Of a DNA stretch of 29,783 nt, positions 1-7,620 are shown in pieces (the first letter of the stretch is position 1; every line of letters begins with the position of its first letter). The translations under genes and the position numbers were made by a program. The DNA lies in assembly GCA_001777055.1 (NCBI GenBank), contig MFCX01000016.1, forward strand, positions 1-29,783, given 5' to 3'. The notes beneath the pieces were generated by a model that was given only the letters and a program-made list of their open reading frames with translations, was not told where the DNA came from and searched no databases. This DNA comes from Candidatus Daviesbacteria bacterium RIFCSPHIGHO2_02_FULL_39_12. Lineage in GTDB: Bacteria; Patescibacteriota; Microgenomatia; Daviesbacterales; UBA10151.

Positions 1-31
1 GAAGAAGTAGTGGAGAAATTCTCCTTAATAG

Positions 32-220
32 TTATGGGACGGAATTACCCCTACCATTTTTGACCCTTTCGTTTTGGGTTTGGTATAGCTCTGGAGCAAC
101 AAGTTCAATATTACCATCTAGAGCGCTCTGGAGAATTTCATCAGCCTTTTCTATATTTTCCTCCTTTGTTTGATTAATCCACTTTACAATAACCGAGGAA
201 TCGACAACTAAAGTATTCAT
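32..220 (-). pseudogene. PIN-domain toxin (VapC-like), N-terminal part only
   Basis: The 62-residue reading frame opens with a typical PIN start (VVDSSVIVKWI, first catalytic Asp at residue 7) and continues through helices rich in Glu and Lys to a VAPEL segment. It then turns into an unrelated tail and stops at 32-34. PIN ribonucleases are normally about 125-145 residues and need three or four acidic residues spread to the C-terminus, so this copy lacks most of the active site. The start codon follows the antitoxin stop directly (TAAATG), as expected for a translationally coupled pair. A frameshift after VAPEL is the simplest explanation. Because the window ends 31 bases further on, the rest of the gene may lie outside in another frame. 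PIN identity is fairly sure; pseudogene status is inferred. Confidence 0.6.
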
Positions 221-478
221 TTAATGATTTTGACGATCTTTATCAAGAATTTCTACAGCGCTAAGATTGGTTTTTGTTTTTATTGACCTTGATTTTCTAA
301 TGTTTTCCCAAATTTTGTTACTGTCGAATTTATGAGAATGAGGCCGTATTATGATTTCATCAGGCTTCATTACGGAGATAGAAACAGCAGACATGGGTGT
401 AGTCCAATTTATAACTTTTCTTATAGAATCAGGAATTGTTAATTGACCTCGATCCCGAATAATACTTACTGCTTTCAT
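221..478 (-). CDS. AbrB/SpoVT-family antitoxin
   Basis: An 85-residue protein whose first 45 residues fit the swapped-hairpin AbrB fold (IIRDRGQLTIPDSIRKVI, the 'RGQxTIPxxIR' signature). In this family the fold binds operator DNA, while the C-terminal tail wraps and inhibits the partner toxin. Here the tail is basic and ends DKDRQNH. The partner is the PIN gene immediately downstream with zero intergenic bases. The promoter is close to consensus (TTGACA-17-TATTCT) and the -10 lies only 6 nt before the ATG, so the mRNA is probably leaderless. A 13-nt palindrome between -35 and -10 is a good candidate autoregulatory operator. Confidence 0.8.
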   Translation of the reverse strand: MKAVSIIRDRGQLTIPDSIRKVINWTTPMSAVSISVMKPDEIIIRPHSHKFDSNKIWENIRKSRSIKTKTNLSAVEILDKDRQNH

Positions 479-484
479 ATTTTC

Positions 485-513
485 AGAATATCAGATAATC
501 TGAAACATGTCAA
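485..513 (-). promoter_or_regulatory. Promoter and candidate operator of the abrB-PIN operon
   Basis: Read on the minus strand, TTGACA (508-513) is followed by a 17-nt spacer and TATTCT (485-490), then 6 nt to the ATG at 478. The spacer contains the perfect palindrome TCAGATAATCTGA (491-503), placed where a bound repressor would block RNA polymerase. The promoter is seen directly; AbrB binding is inferred. Confidence 0.65.
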
Positions 514-544
514 GGCTTAATTTCTAAAATTGTGATATATTAAA

Positions 545-790
545 CTTACCGAATGATCCCTGTGCCGCCAAAGGCCCTCGGCTTCGCCAAGAAGCGAGCG
601 AGCTTCATCCTTTTGGGCGGGGTGAAGGCACCTTTTTTAGGGAACGAACGTTGGACGCAAGTAGCACTACCGATCCATCTCGGGAAGTCTGACTTCCCTG
701 CCACGGAGATGGACTTTCTGTTAGTAAGCCTTACCTTCTCCCAAAATAGCTAACCTGCCATCTTTTAGCAGTTTAACATATTACCTACAA
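545..790. other. GC-rich, hairpin-rich island; possible structured RNA or repeat cluster
   Basis: This fills most of the 480-960 gap and is visibly richer in G+C than its surroundings. It contains several strong inverted repeats. An outer stem CCGCCAAAGG (563-572) pairs imperfectly with CCTTTTGGGCGG and encloses GGCTTCGCC and GAAGC...GCTTC hairpins. TCCATCTC and GAGATGGA pair around an inner GGGAAGT/ACTTCCC stem (about 675-713). CCATCTT and AAGATGG pair around 757-796. A 66-residue reading frame (553-753) runs through it but looks non-coding. I could not match it to RNase P RNA, tmRNA, SRP RNA or a riboswitch class that I know. The 5' part resembles the GC-rich palindromic elements found inside genes elsewhere in the window. 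The rest of the gap, 791-925, shows nothing recognisable. Confidence 0.4.
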
Positions 791-925
791 GATGGTATTT
801 TGTTTGGTTTCAGAAGAAGATTTAAAAAGCGCTCACAAACTTTAAGGCTAATTTACACTGCCCGGTTTTTTAATGGCAATATTTTCCTGGAACTTACCGT
901 TACCCTGTAAAATCATTCTTTAACA

Positions 926-954
926 TTGACATATGTTTTTGTAAGATTCATACT
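926..954 (+). promoter_or_regulatory. Promoter of the Cys-rich surface protein operon, leaderless
   Basis: TTGACA at 926-931, a 17-nt spacer and CATACT at 949-954. The GTG start codon is at 961, leaving 6 nt, so transcription should begin on or next to the start codon. No Shine-Dalgarno sequence precedes the GTG. Confidence 0.65.
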
Positions 955-960
955 GAAAAT

Positions 961-2862
961 GTGAGACAATCAGGTTTTGTTCACCCTTCATTAATTGTTG
1001 TTTTGGTGTTGATTGTCGGGATCATTGCCTCTTTAGCCCTGATTAGAAATCCCCAAATATTTAAATCAAAAGCTGCCCAGGATATTTATAATGAGGTCTA
1101 TATTACGGATAGCGCAGGTCAATCAATCTGTCAGGGTGACAGGTGTCAGACCGGATCTTCGGATCTCTATATTTCCTTTAACAAAGAAGGGCTGGAAAGG
1201 ATTAAAAATGAATCTGCGCCTAAGCCCGGCATAGTGACTCAGATACTGGATAATACAGAAAACACCCTTCAAGCTATGGCGTTGGATGCTCCGCAGCCTA
1301 TATCCGGCTATTTGGCGCAAAGCCCGCTATTTGGCCCTCCCGATTTTATTACCCGATATGGCTTGTCTTTGGATAATTTAGACCAGGCAGTTTCCGAGGC
1401 GATTAATGATAATGTTGGCTATAAAAACGATCTTGTCTCCGGCTTGTCCGCATTAACCGGTCGATTATTTGGACCGCAAATTAACTTGCTCAGGGCTGTT
1501 TTCAGGTTACCCCTAGATACTCCTGATAATGCAGTTTTCAGTATAGCTAAAAATAACGCTCCTAAAATTAGTTATGCAGTCAAAGGGGGTTTGGGAGACA
1601 TTTCTATTGAGCCGCCAATTACAGAGCAATGTAATGATGCTAAACCTAAAACATCTGATGTTAAACTAATTTGTGACCTGTTGGATTATCAAAAAAGGTT
1701 TATCGAAACCGGTATCTCTCCTGAGTGTGATGATCCAAACCGGAATATTAAATATCCTGATTTAGATGAAATTTGTGAAGTTCAAAAACAGTTTAAATTA
1801 AAATGGCAAAATATGCCGGCCGAATGCATGAAAGAAAACACTGAGTTACTGGTTAAACTTGAGTGCGCAGCCTGGCAGGGCGAATTAAGAAGTCTCCAGC
1901 AAACTGCAAATTCCATTTGTAACTCTGCTACATCCCAATCCAGCGAACAAAGGTTAAGATGTGAGTTGCAAAAAAGCAGAATTCATATTTGTGACGATCC
2001 TGCTTTGTCTGCAAAATGTCAAAACTTCGGGGTAAACATAGATAACGAGTGTCAAATAAAAGATCTTTTGTGTGGTGATACAAAGGATCAATCCTCGCCT
2101 AACATAGGCGGGCTTCAAGTTGAAGCTGCTGCCAAATCAAGAAAAAAGCCTCCAAAAGATGAGCTGGAGAGGAAAGCTTTTGAAGTGTATGAAAAATACT
2201 TTGGGCCTGATTGGCAAAATATACTTTTTAGGTATCTGCTCATAGATGATGTTAGAAGCGCAACCAATGAAGATATAGCCCAAGCTCAACAAGAGGGAGG
2301 AATAGGTTGGGTAAATACCCAGGAAACTGATTATGATGGAAAGATTATCTTTAATACCATAAGAATTTTTGAATCAGCAGGGACAGATGATTATGCGTTG
2401 AGGACTGAGGTAGGTGAGGCATTATGGAATTTATTGGAAAATACTGCTGTAACTTCTGAGCCTCCGATGAACTTGAAAGAGCAGACAATGCCGCAAGGTT
2501 TTCGCCAGATACGGGATATTCTTAAAAGCAAGGGTTTAACAGTGGGTGATGTATTTGGTCAAGTGGTAGATTTTTGTCGTCAGATATTGGATACATGGGG
2601 TAAAACATATCGTGTGCAACCACGCGACAGATATTCAGGTTTGAGTCCTAATTCTTTGAGAGATTATAAAAGTATTCCTGAGTGGAAATCAGAGGGATTT
2701 GCTGATGGTATAGCAGTTGAAATTAAAATAAGGTCAGGTTTACCTTTAGATTATCGTGAGCAACGAGTCTATGCCGATCTTACAACTGGCAGTAATAAGG
2801 GTAGTATGGAAGTAATTAAAGTGGTTGTTGATGCGTTTTTACCACCAATATCACGGAGATAA
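961..2862 (+). CDS. Large membrane-anchored Cys-rich exported protein with possible degenerate zincin domain
   Basis: A 633-residue protein of unknown function. Residues 8-28 form one hydrophobic helix after a short MRQSGFVHPS lead, so the bulk should lie outside the membrane. Residues about 220-380 are rich in cysteine (CNDAKPK, ICDLL, CDDPNR, CEVQKQF and so on), suggesting a disulfide-rich helical region. The C-terminal third resembles a metallopeptidase layout: residues 480-488 read RTEVGEALW where a gluzincin would have HExxH, and residues 577-583 read SEGFADG where the third ligand glutamate usually lies. If that is correct, the zinc ligands are lost and the domain is inactive. The GTG start is chosen because a promoter ends 6 nt upstream. 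The gene is followed after 3 nt by another secreted Cys-rich protein. Export is well supported; the peptidase relationship is a motif-level guess. Confidence 0.75.
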   Translation: MRQSGFVHPSLIVVLVLIVGIIASLALIRNPQIFKSKAAQDIYNEVYITDSAGQSICQGDRCQTGSSDLYISFNKEGLERIKNESAPKPGIVTQILDNTENTLQAMALDAPQPISGYLAQSPLFGPPDFITRYGLSLDNLDQAVSEAINDNVGYKNDLVSGLSALTGRLFGPQINLLRAVFRLPLDTPDNAVFSIAKNNAPKISYAVKGGLGDISIEPPITEQCNDAKPKTSDVKLICDLLDYQKRFIETGISPECDDPNRNIKYPDLDEICEVQKQFKLKWQNMPAECMKENTELLVKLECAAWQGELRSLQQTANSICNSATSQSSEQRLRCELQKSRIHICDDPALSAKCQNFGVNIDNECQIKDLLCGDTKDQSSPNIGGLQVEAAAKSRKKPPKDELERKAFEVYEKYFGPDWQNILFRYLLIDDVRSATNEDIAQAQQEGGIGWVNTQETDYDGKIIFNTIRIFESAGTDDYALRTEVGEALWNLLENTAVTSEPPMNLKEQTMPQGFRQIRDILKSKGLTVGDVFGQVVDFCRQILDTWGKTYRVQPRDRYSGLSPNSLRDYKSIPEWKSEGFADGIAVEIKIRSGLPLDYREQRVYADLTTGSNKGSMEVIKVVVDAFLPPISRR

Positions 2863-2865
2863 ATT

Positions 2866-3588
2866 ATGTTTAGTAACAGCATGAAAAATATTCTAATAAA
2901 AACAATAAGACTAAATAAATTACTGCTTTTTGTTTTGGGACTGATTCTTATAGGAAATTCGCAGGTTTCAGCAAACCAACAACCTGCCCAATACATTTCC
3001 ATTGTTTCTTATACTATAAACGGACAAAAATATGATGCAAATGCCAATAATATTAAATTCAGCTTGTCTGATTTGGATAAAAAGGAGCAGCCTCTGCACA
3101 TAATTATTGAGTATTCGGATAATTCAAATGATTACCTAATATATAATGTAGAATATAACCCTCCGGCTTCTTCGGAAGACCGCCCTGCGCCGGAAAATCC
3201 CGATCCGGAAATTCAGCCATCACCTCAGGTTTCTCCTGCCACCTGCTCTTACTCTGAAAATCCCAGGAATTGTTCTAATGGGGGAGTCAGGAATTGTACC
3301 GGCATTTGGGAGAACGGTGTCTGTGTTTGGGATTCGAGTGGCAGCGTTGACCCAAATTGTAGTGAAAGTTGTAACTTAACCCAAGAGAACAATAACTCAG
3401 CTTCACAGGATACCTCATCAGATAATTGTGAGACTCCATATACTCAATGCGGCAAAAGCTTTGGTTTGGAAGATTATGAAGCAGAAGAAGATCAGACTGT
3501 GGAGATTACGCCTTGTAGACTGACAGACGGTGGTATGGATTTTAGAAAGAAAATCCTGGAGGGAAATCCCGGCAATTGTCCGCATTAG
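2866..3588 (+). CDS. Secreted Cys-rich protein of unknown function
   Basis: A 240-residue protein with a basic N-terminus and a hydrophobic signal segment (LLLFVLGLILIGNSQVSA, about residues 19-36) ending in an AxA-like cleavage site. It then has a small beta-rich stretch (residues 37-105), a Pro/Glu-rich linker (about 105-125) and a Cys-rich tail with repeated CSxxxxxxNC and NCTGxWxxGxC spacings that look like a small disulfide fold. GGAG at 2855-2858 lies 7 nt before the ATG, one of the few clear Shine-Dalgarno sequences here. It is 3 nt downstream of the large Cys-rich protein and 1 nt upstream of the anchored glycosidase, so the three are probably one transcript. I do not recognise the family; a second ATG at 2881 is possible. 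Confidence 0.7.
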   Translation: MFSNSMKNILIKTIRLNKLLLFVLGLILIGNSQVSANQQPAQYISIVSYTINGQKYDANANNIKFSLSDLDKKEQPLHIIIEYSDNSNDYLIYNVEYNPPASSEDRPAPENPDPEIQPSPQVSPATCSYSENPRNCSNGGVRNCTGIWENGVCVWDSSGSVDPNCSESCNLTQENNNSASQDTSSDNCETPYTQCGKSFGLEDYEAEEDQTVEITPCRLTDGGMDFRKKILEGNPGNCPH

Positions 3589-3589
3589 T

Positions 3590-4591
3590 ATGCGTGTTGT
3601 TACGGCCTTTGCCATTACGGTATTATCTGTCATAGCTATTATTCTGATTATTAATTTCCTATTTGAAAATACCTACAAAAACCCTAAAAAGATTCAATAT
3701 GGAGTGTCTTTTTCACCAAATTACGCCAAGTATTTAGGGCTGGATTGGCAAAAGACTTATTTACAAATTCTAAACGAGCTAAAAGTAAAAAATTTAAGAA
3801 TTCCCACCTTTTGGGATGTTTTGGAAAAGGAAGAGGGTAAGTTGGATTTTTCCCAGGTTGATTTTATGCTGGATGAAGCCAAAAAAGCGCAAGCTAAAGT
3901 AATATTAGTAGTTGGAACCAGGCAGCCGCGCTGGCCTGAATGTCATATTCCTGTCTGGGCTAAGAACCTTTCCGTAGAAAAAAGGCAAAAGAAAACTTTG
4001 GAGTTTGTTAAAAATGTGGTAAAAAAGTACACTGATACTAGTGTAGTCACTGTTTGGCAGGTAGAAAACGAGCCGCTAATTTCCTGGTTTGGGGAAACTT
4101 GCGATAAGCCGGATAAGCAATTCCTGCAAAAAGAAGCGGAGTTGGTAAAACAACTTGATTCTAAAAGACCGGTAATGATTACAGACAGCGGCGAATGGGG
4201 AAACTGGACGGATTCATTAAGATTTGCTGATGTTTTGGGAATCTCTTTGTATAGAAATATTTATAACGATGCCTTAAATTTGTATGTACATTATCCCATT
4301 TCTCCCTGGATGTATCTGGTAAAGTCCGGTATTAGTAAAAAATTTACTTCTGAAGACAAAACAATTTTAATTTCTGAATTACAGGCAGAGCCTTGGACAC
4401 AAAACGCTATTCCCCACACGAGCTTGGAGAGGCAGATGAAAATTTTTAGTTTACAGGATTTTCAGCAAAATATTTTATACGCTCAAAAAACTGGTTTTAA
4501 TGAAGCTTACCTTTGGGGGGTAGAGTGGTGGTACTATATGGAAAAACAGGGTTATCCACAGTATTTAGAGTATGCCAAAATCCTCTTTTAG
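3590..4591 (+). CDS. Membrane-anchored glycoside hydrolase, clan GH-A-like TIM barrel
   Basis: About 333 residues from the ATG at 3590, which follows the previous stop by one base. A longer frame from 3530 exists but would add residues lying inside the upstream gene. Residues 4-24 are a single transmembrane helix, so the enzyme should face the cell exterior. The rest reads as a beta/alpha barrel: NLRIPTFWDVLEKEEGKLDF is typical of GH5/GH42/GH39-like barrels, WQVENEP supplies the putative acid/base Glu161, and ILISELQAEPW supplies the putative nucleophile Glu263. The spacing fits clan GH-A retaining enzymes. Substrate cannot be read from sequence; host or self surface glycans are plausible given the neighbours. 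Family assignment is by motif only. Confidence 0.75.
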   Translation: MRVVTAFAITVLSVIAIILIINFLFENTYKNPKKIQYGVSFSPNYAKYLGLDWQKTYLQILNELKVKNLRIPTFWDVLEKEEGKLDFSQVDFMLDEAKKAQAKVILVVGTRQPRWPECHIPVWAKNLSVEKRQKKTLEFVKNVVKKYTDTSVVTVWQVENEPLISWFGETCDKPDKQFLQKEAELVKQLDSKRPVMITDSGEWGNWTDSLRFADVLGISLYRNIYNDALNLYVHYPISPWMYLVKSGISKKFTSEDKTILISELQAEPWTQNAIPHTSLERQMKIFSLQDFQQNILYAQKTGFNEAYLWGVEWWYYMEKQGYPQYLEYAKILF

Positions 4592-4600
4592 GCAAAACAG

Positions 4601-4655
4601 TTGACAAAAATCTCAAAAAGTGTAATACTGGTAATACAATGGTAAAACGTAATAC
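4601..4655 (+). promoter_or_regulatory. Promoter and iterated operator of the RHH-PIN operon
   Basis: TTGACA at 4601-4606 and TAATAC(T) at 4623-4629, with a 16-17 nt spacer, end about 10 nt before the ATG at 4639. GTAATAC occurs exactly three times (4622-4628, 4631-4637, 4649-4655), covering the -10 and the start codon. A fourth copy, GTAAAAC, has one mismatch (4642-4648). Short direct repeats of this kind are the usual targets of ribbon-helix-helix repressors, so autoregulation is likely. Confidence 0.55.
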
Positions 4656-4884
4656 AGCAGTAGTTTCTATATCTTTACCTCAAGACATATTGGCCCAGTT
4701 AAACCAATGGGCGAAAATTGAGAGAAAAAGCAAAACTGCGCTCATCCGTGAAGCTTTACTACGGTATCGCCGTTGGAAATTCAAAAGAGACTGGAGTGAG
4801 TTGAGGAGAGAAGGAGAAAAGATTAGGAAAGAATTTGGTTTGAAAACTGAACAGGATTTGTACGACTATATCCACGGTGACTAA
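4639..4884 (+). CDS. Ribbon-helix-helix (CopG-type) antitoxin
   Basis: An 81-residue protein. Residues 6-45 match the RHH fold: a beta strand (AVVSISLPQDI), then two helices with the usual 'R.SK..LIREAL' pattern (KIERKSKTALIREALLRYR). The C-terminal half is highly charged and should wrap the toxin. In this family an RHH dimer inserts its strands into the major groove of the operator. A longer in-frame extension reaches back to 4513 inside the glycosidase gene, but the promoter ends just before 4639, which fixes the start there. The 3' end overlaps the PIN gene by 8 nt, so the two are translationally coupled and form a type II toxin-antitoxin pair. Confidence 0.8.
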   Translation: MVKRNTAVVSISLPQDILAQLNQWAKIERKSKTALIREALLRYRRWKFKRDWSELRREGEKIRKEFGLKTEQDLYDYIHGD

Positions 4885-5308
4885 GATTTGCTTGGATTCC
4901 AATATTATTATTTCAGCTCTGCTTTTTGACGGAAAGCCGGAAGAAATTTTATTTATGGCCTCAGGAGGAGATATTGAAACTATAATCTCTCCTTCTATAA
5001 TAGAAGAAATTAAGCGGAATCTAATAAATAAATTCCACCGTTCAGATTATGAAACAAAGAAGTTAATCAGCAGTGTGGCCTCTATAAGCAAAATTGTTAT
5101 TCCTAAAACCAAAGTTAAAAGAGTTAGATATTTACCGGACAACAAAATTTTGGAAGCTGCTTTGGAAGGTAAGGTAGATTATATTATCACAGGAGATAAA
5201 AAACACCTTTTGCCTGTAAAAGAATTTAGAGGCATTCCAATTGTTACTGCCAGTCAATTCATTGTTATACTGCGGTCCAGCGATTTTTCTGCTAAAATGC
5301 CATCATAG
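4877..5308 (+). CDS. PIN-domain ribonuclease toxin
   Basis: A 143-residue protein beginning with GTG inside the end of the antitoxin gene. The PIN pattern is complete: LDSNIIISALL gives the first acidic residue (Asp7) and conserved Asn9, SIIEEIKRNL the second acidic position, and PDNKILEAALEGKVDYIITGDKKHL the last ones. The arrangement resembles the 'putative toxin, PIN_3/COG1569' group rather than classic VapC. The family cleaves single-stranded RNA with Mg2+. Its stop codon abuts the polA ATG with no gap, so read-through transcription into polA is likely. Unlike the PIN gene at the left edge, this copy looks intact. Confidence 0.8.
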   Translation: MTKICLDSNIIISALLFDGKPEEILFMASGGDIETIISPSIIEEIKRNLINKFHRSDYETKKLISSVASISKIVIPKTKVKRVRYLPDNKILEAALEGKVDYIITGDKKHLLPVKEFRGIPIVTASQFIVILRSSDFSAKMPS

Positions 5309-7525
5309 ATGAAACGTTTAGCGCTAGTTGATGGAAATGCCCTGCTTCATCGGGCATATCATGCTACACCGCCCCTTACTACCTCTAAAGGAGAACTTGT
5401 GAATGCCGTATATGGTTTTACCTCAATGCTTCTTCGCTCAATTGATGAACTTAAGCCTGATTTTATAGCAGTTGCTTGGGATGAGAAGGGTCCCACCTTC
5501 CGCCACCAGGCTTATACCCAATATAAAGCAACCAGAGGTCCTAAAGATGACGGTCTGTCTTCTCAATACCCGAGAGTTTTTCAGGTGGTTGATACTTTAA
5601 ATATTCCTGAGTTTTCCTTAAGCGGCTATGAGGCAGATGACTTGATTGGCACGCTGGCCAAACAGGCTACCCAAAATGAGAAAAACCTGGAGGTAATTAT
5701 TGTGACAGGGGATCGGGATATTATGCAAATTATTGATAAAAATATCAAAATTCTGATGCCCAAAAAGACTTTGGCAGACGTCGGTTTATACGGGGTAGAG
5801 GAGTTTGTGGTAAGATACGGCTTTTTACCTAAAAATTTAGTGGATTATAAAGCGCTTTGTGGGGATGCTTCAGATAATATTCCGGGAGTTGCCGGTATCG
5901 GCGATGTTAGCGCTACCAAATTAGTCCAAGAGTTTGGCGCCATTGAAAAAGTCTATAAATCCGAGAATTTAAAAACTTTACCGGAAAGAATGCAAAAACT
6001 GTTGGCCGAGGGAGCAGAAGATGCTGCGATGAGTAAAAACTTAGCAACCCTGGAATTAAATGCTCCTATTCAGCTTGATCTAACAGCTTGCCGAGTACAC
6101 GATTATAACCACAAACAGGCAGTTAAACTATTTGAGGAACTGGAATTTAGAAGTCTAATAAAAAGATTACCAGGAGAGAAGTTAGATGTTAGAAGTGAGA
6201 AGATAGATGAAGAAGTTAGAGGTTTGAAGTTTGATAGTCTAACATCCAACTTCCAATCTCAATATCCATCTTCCAACTCCCAACATCCATCATCTACCAC
6301 CGATCTTGATTTAGCTGTTCAGCCGGTTTTGGAAAAGATGTCCAAGGCAGGGATTATGGTAGACCTTAAATTACTGGATAAAATGGGCAAACAGTTAAAA
6401 AAGAGACTAGAGAGTATAGAACAGGATATTTACTCAAAAATAGGACATGAGTTTAATCTGAACAGCCCAAAACAGTTGTCGCAAGTCCTGTTTGATGAAT
6501 TGAAATTACCAGTGATCAGAAGGACAAAGACCGGCCGTTCCACTGATGAGGCTACTCTTAGAGAATTGGCTGTTGTTCATCCGGTGATACCTCAAATATT
6601 AGAATACAGGCAGTTATTTAAGTTAATTTCTACTTATATTGACGCTTTACCAAAATATGCTAACAAAAATAGCAGAATTCATTCCACCTTTAATGTAGAA
6701 GGGGCTGCCACGGGCAGGCTTTCTTCCCAAGACCCGAACTTACAAAATATACCTGTTAGAGGTCAATTAGGAGGAGAAATCAGAAAAGCTTTTGTGGCGC
6801 CGAAAGGAAAAGTATTACTCAAAGCAGATTATTCCCAAGTTGAACTAAGAATTCTGGCTCACTTAAGCGATGACTCTGCTCTAAAGGAAATTTTCAAAAA
6901 AGATTTGGATATACATGCTGCCACTGCTGCAAAAATATTCAATATTCCGCTAGATCAAGTAAGCCTTCAACAAAGAAATGTAGGTAAAACTATGAATTTT
7001 GCTACTCTTTATGGTCAAGGAGCGCACGCTTTAGCTTCTCAGCTTCGGATTGATTTTCAAACAGCCCGCCAATATATCCAGGAATATTTTGCCCAGTTTC
7101 CCAAGGTTAGAGAATGGATGATTAAGGTTTTGGAAGAAGGGTATGAAAAAGGGTATGTGCAGACTCTATGGGGCAGAAAAAGGTATATTCCGGAGCTGCA
7201 AGCTACAAACCGAATGTTAAAGGCTGCAGGTGAGCGGGCAGCAGTTAATCACCCTGTGCAGGGTACTCAAGCGGATATGATTAAAAAAGCGATGGTGGAG
7301 ATAGACAAAGAAATTCAAAATTGTTGTATGATTTTGCAGGTTCATGATGAGCTTCTATTTGAGTGTGACCCAAAATCTGTAGAAGAAACTGCCAGAATGG
7401 TTAAAGATAAAATGGAGAATGCCTTAATATTATCTGTGCCGGTGGTGGTAGATCTAAAGGTTGGCAAAAACTGGGGTGAAATGGAACTGGTTGATGTTAG
7501 CAAGCAAATGCCAGCGTCGGATTAG
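5309..7525 (+). CDS. polA: DNA polymerase I lacking the 3'-5' proofreading domain
   Basis: 738 residues against about 880-930 in proteins with all three domains. Residues 1-290 are the 5'-3' flap exonuclease (ALVDGNALLHRAYHA, GYEADDLIGTLA, VTGDRDIMQII, ASDNIPGVAGIG helix-hairpin-helix). A low-complexity linker (about residues 290-335) follows and then leads straight into the polymerase domain, leaving no space for the DnaQ-like exonuclease. Polymerase motif A is DYSQVELR (Asp507), motif B RNVGKTMNFATLYGQG and motif C QVHDELLFE (His679-Asp680-Glu681), so polymerase activity should be intact. The expected roles are Okazaki-fragment processing and gap filling without editing. The linker is encoded by 7-bp-period DNA like that inserted in other genes here. 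The ATG abuts the PIN toxin stop. Confidence 0.95.
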   Translation: MKRLALVDGNALLHRAYHATPPLTTSKGELVNAVYGFTSMLLRSIDELKPDFIAVAWDEKGPTFRHQAYTQYKATRGPKDDGLSSQYPRVFQVVDTLNIPEFSLSGYEADDLIGTLAKQATQNEKNLEVIIVTGDRDIMQIIDKNIKILMPKKTLADVGLYGVEEFVVRYGFLPKNLVDYKALCGDASDNIPGVAGIGDVSATKLVQEFGAIEKVYKSENLKTLPERMQKLLAEGAEDAAMSKNLATLELNAPIQLDLTACRVHDYNHKQAVKLFEELEFRSLIKRLPGEKLDVRSEKIDEEVRGLKFDSLTSNFQSQYPSSNSQHPSSTTDLDLAVQPVLEKMSKAGIMVDLKLLDKMGKQLKKRLESIEQDIYSKIGHEFNLNSPKQLSQVLFDELKLPVIRRTKTGRSTDEATLRELAVVHPVIPQILEYRQLFKLISTYIDALPKYANKNSRIHSTFNVEGAATGRLSSQDPNLQNIPVRGQLGGEIRKAFVAPKGKVLLKADYSQVELRILAHLSDDSALKEIFKKDLDIHAATAAKIFNIPLDQVSLQQRNVGKTMNFATLYGQGAHALASQLRIDFQTARQYIQEYFAQFPKVREWMIKVLEEGYEKGYVQTLWGRKRYIPELQATNRMLKAAGERAAVNHPVQGTQADMIKKAMVEIDKEIQNCCMILQVHDELLFECDPKSVEETARMVKDKMENALILSVPVVVDLKVGKNWGEMELVDVSKQMPASD
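6178..6300 (+). repeat. Low-complexity heptad-like insertion in the polA linker
   Basis: A purine-rich half (GTTAGATGTTAGAAGTGAGAA) is followed by a pyrimidine-rich half built from TTCCAAC/TCCATCT-like 7-mers. GATGTTAGA (6185-6193) and TCTAACATC (6238-6246) form a 9-bp inverted repeat. It translates into a Ser/Gln/Asp-rich linker between two PolA domains, where an insertion would be tolerated. Confidence 0.6.
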
Positions 7526-7561
7526 ATTATGACGTCTAGCGAGCACTTACTAAGCTGACTC

Positions 7562-7590
7562 TTGCAAAATCCGTTATAATCCGTTATAAT
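7562..7590 (+). promoter_or_regulatory. Promoter of the Fic gene with a duplicated -10
   Basis: TTGCAA (7562-7567), a 17-nt spacer, then TATAAT (7585-7590). The decamer CCGTTATAAT occurs twice in tandem (7571-7580, 7581-7590), and TATAGT follows at 7595-7600. The predicted leader is about 24 nt, in contrast to the leaderless starts common elsewhere in the window. Confidence 0.55.
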
Positions 7591-7620
7591 CTGCTATAGT
7601 TAAATTACCGTATCAAAACT

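Noticed and set aside
630..700. Resemblance to a c-di-GMP-I riboswitch (GGACGCAAGTAGCACTACCGA)
   Set aside because: The GNRA tetraloop hairpin and its receptor are not present in the right order; likely chance.
545..720. RNase P RNA on the minus strand (CAGAAAGTCC is similar to its CR-I)
   Set aside because: The matching P4 3' strand and other conserved regions are missing and the length is too short.
553..753. 66-residue plus-strand frame
   Set aside because: It runs through the hairpin-rich island, has no promoter or ribosome site, and its composition reflects the palindromes rather than a protein.
3530..3589. Earlier start for the glycosidase
   Set aside because: It would overlap the secreted Cys-rich protein and precede the membrane helix with unrelated residues.
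4513..4638. N-terminal extension of the RHH antitoxin
   Set aside because: It lies within the glycosidase gene and upstream of the antitoxin promoter.
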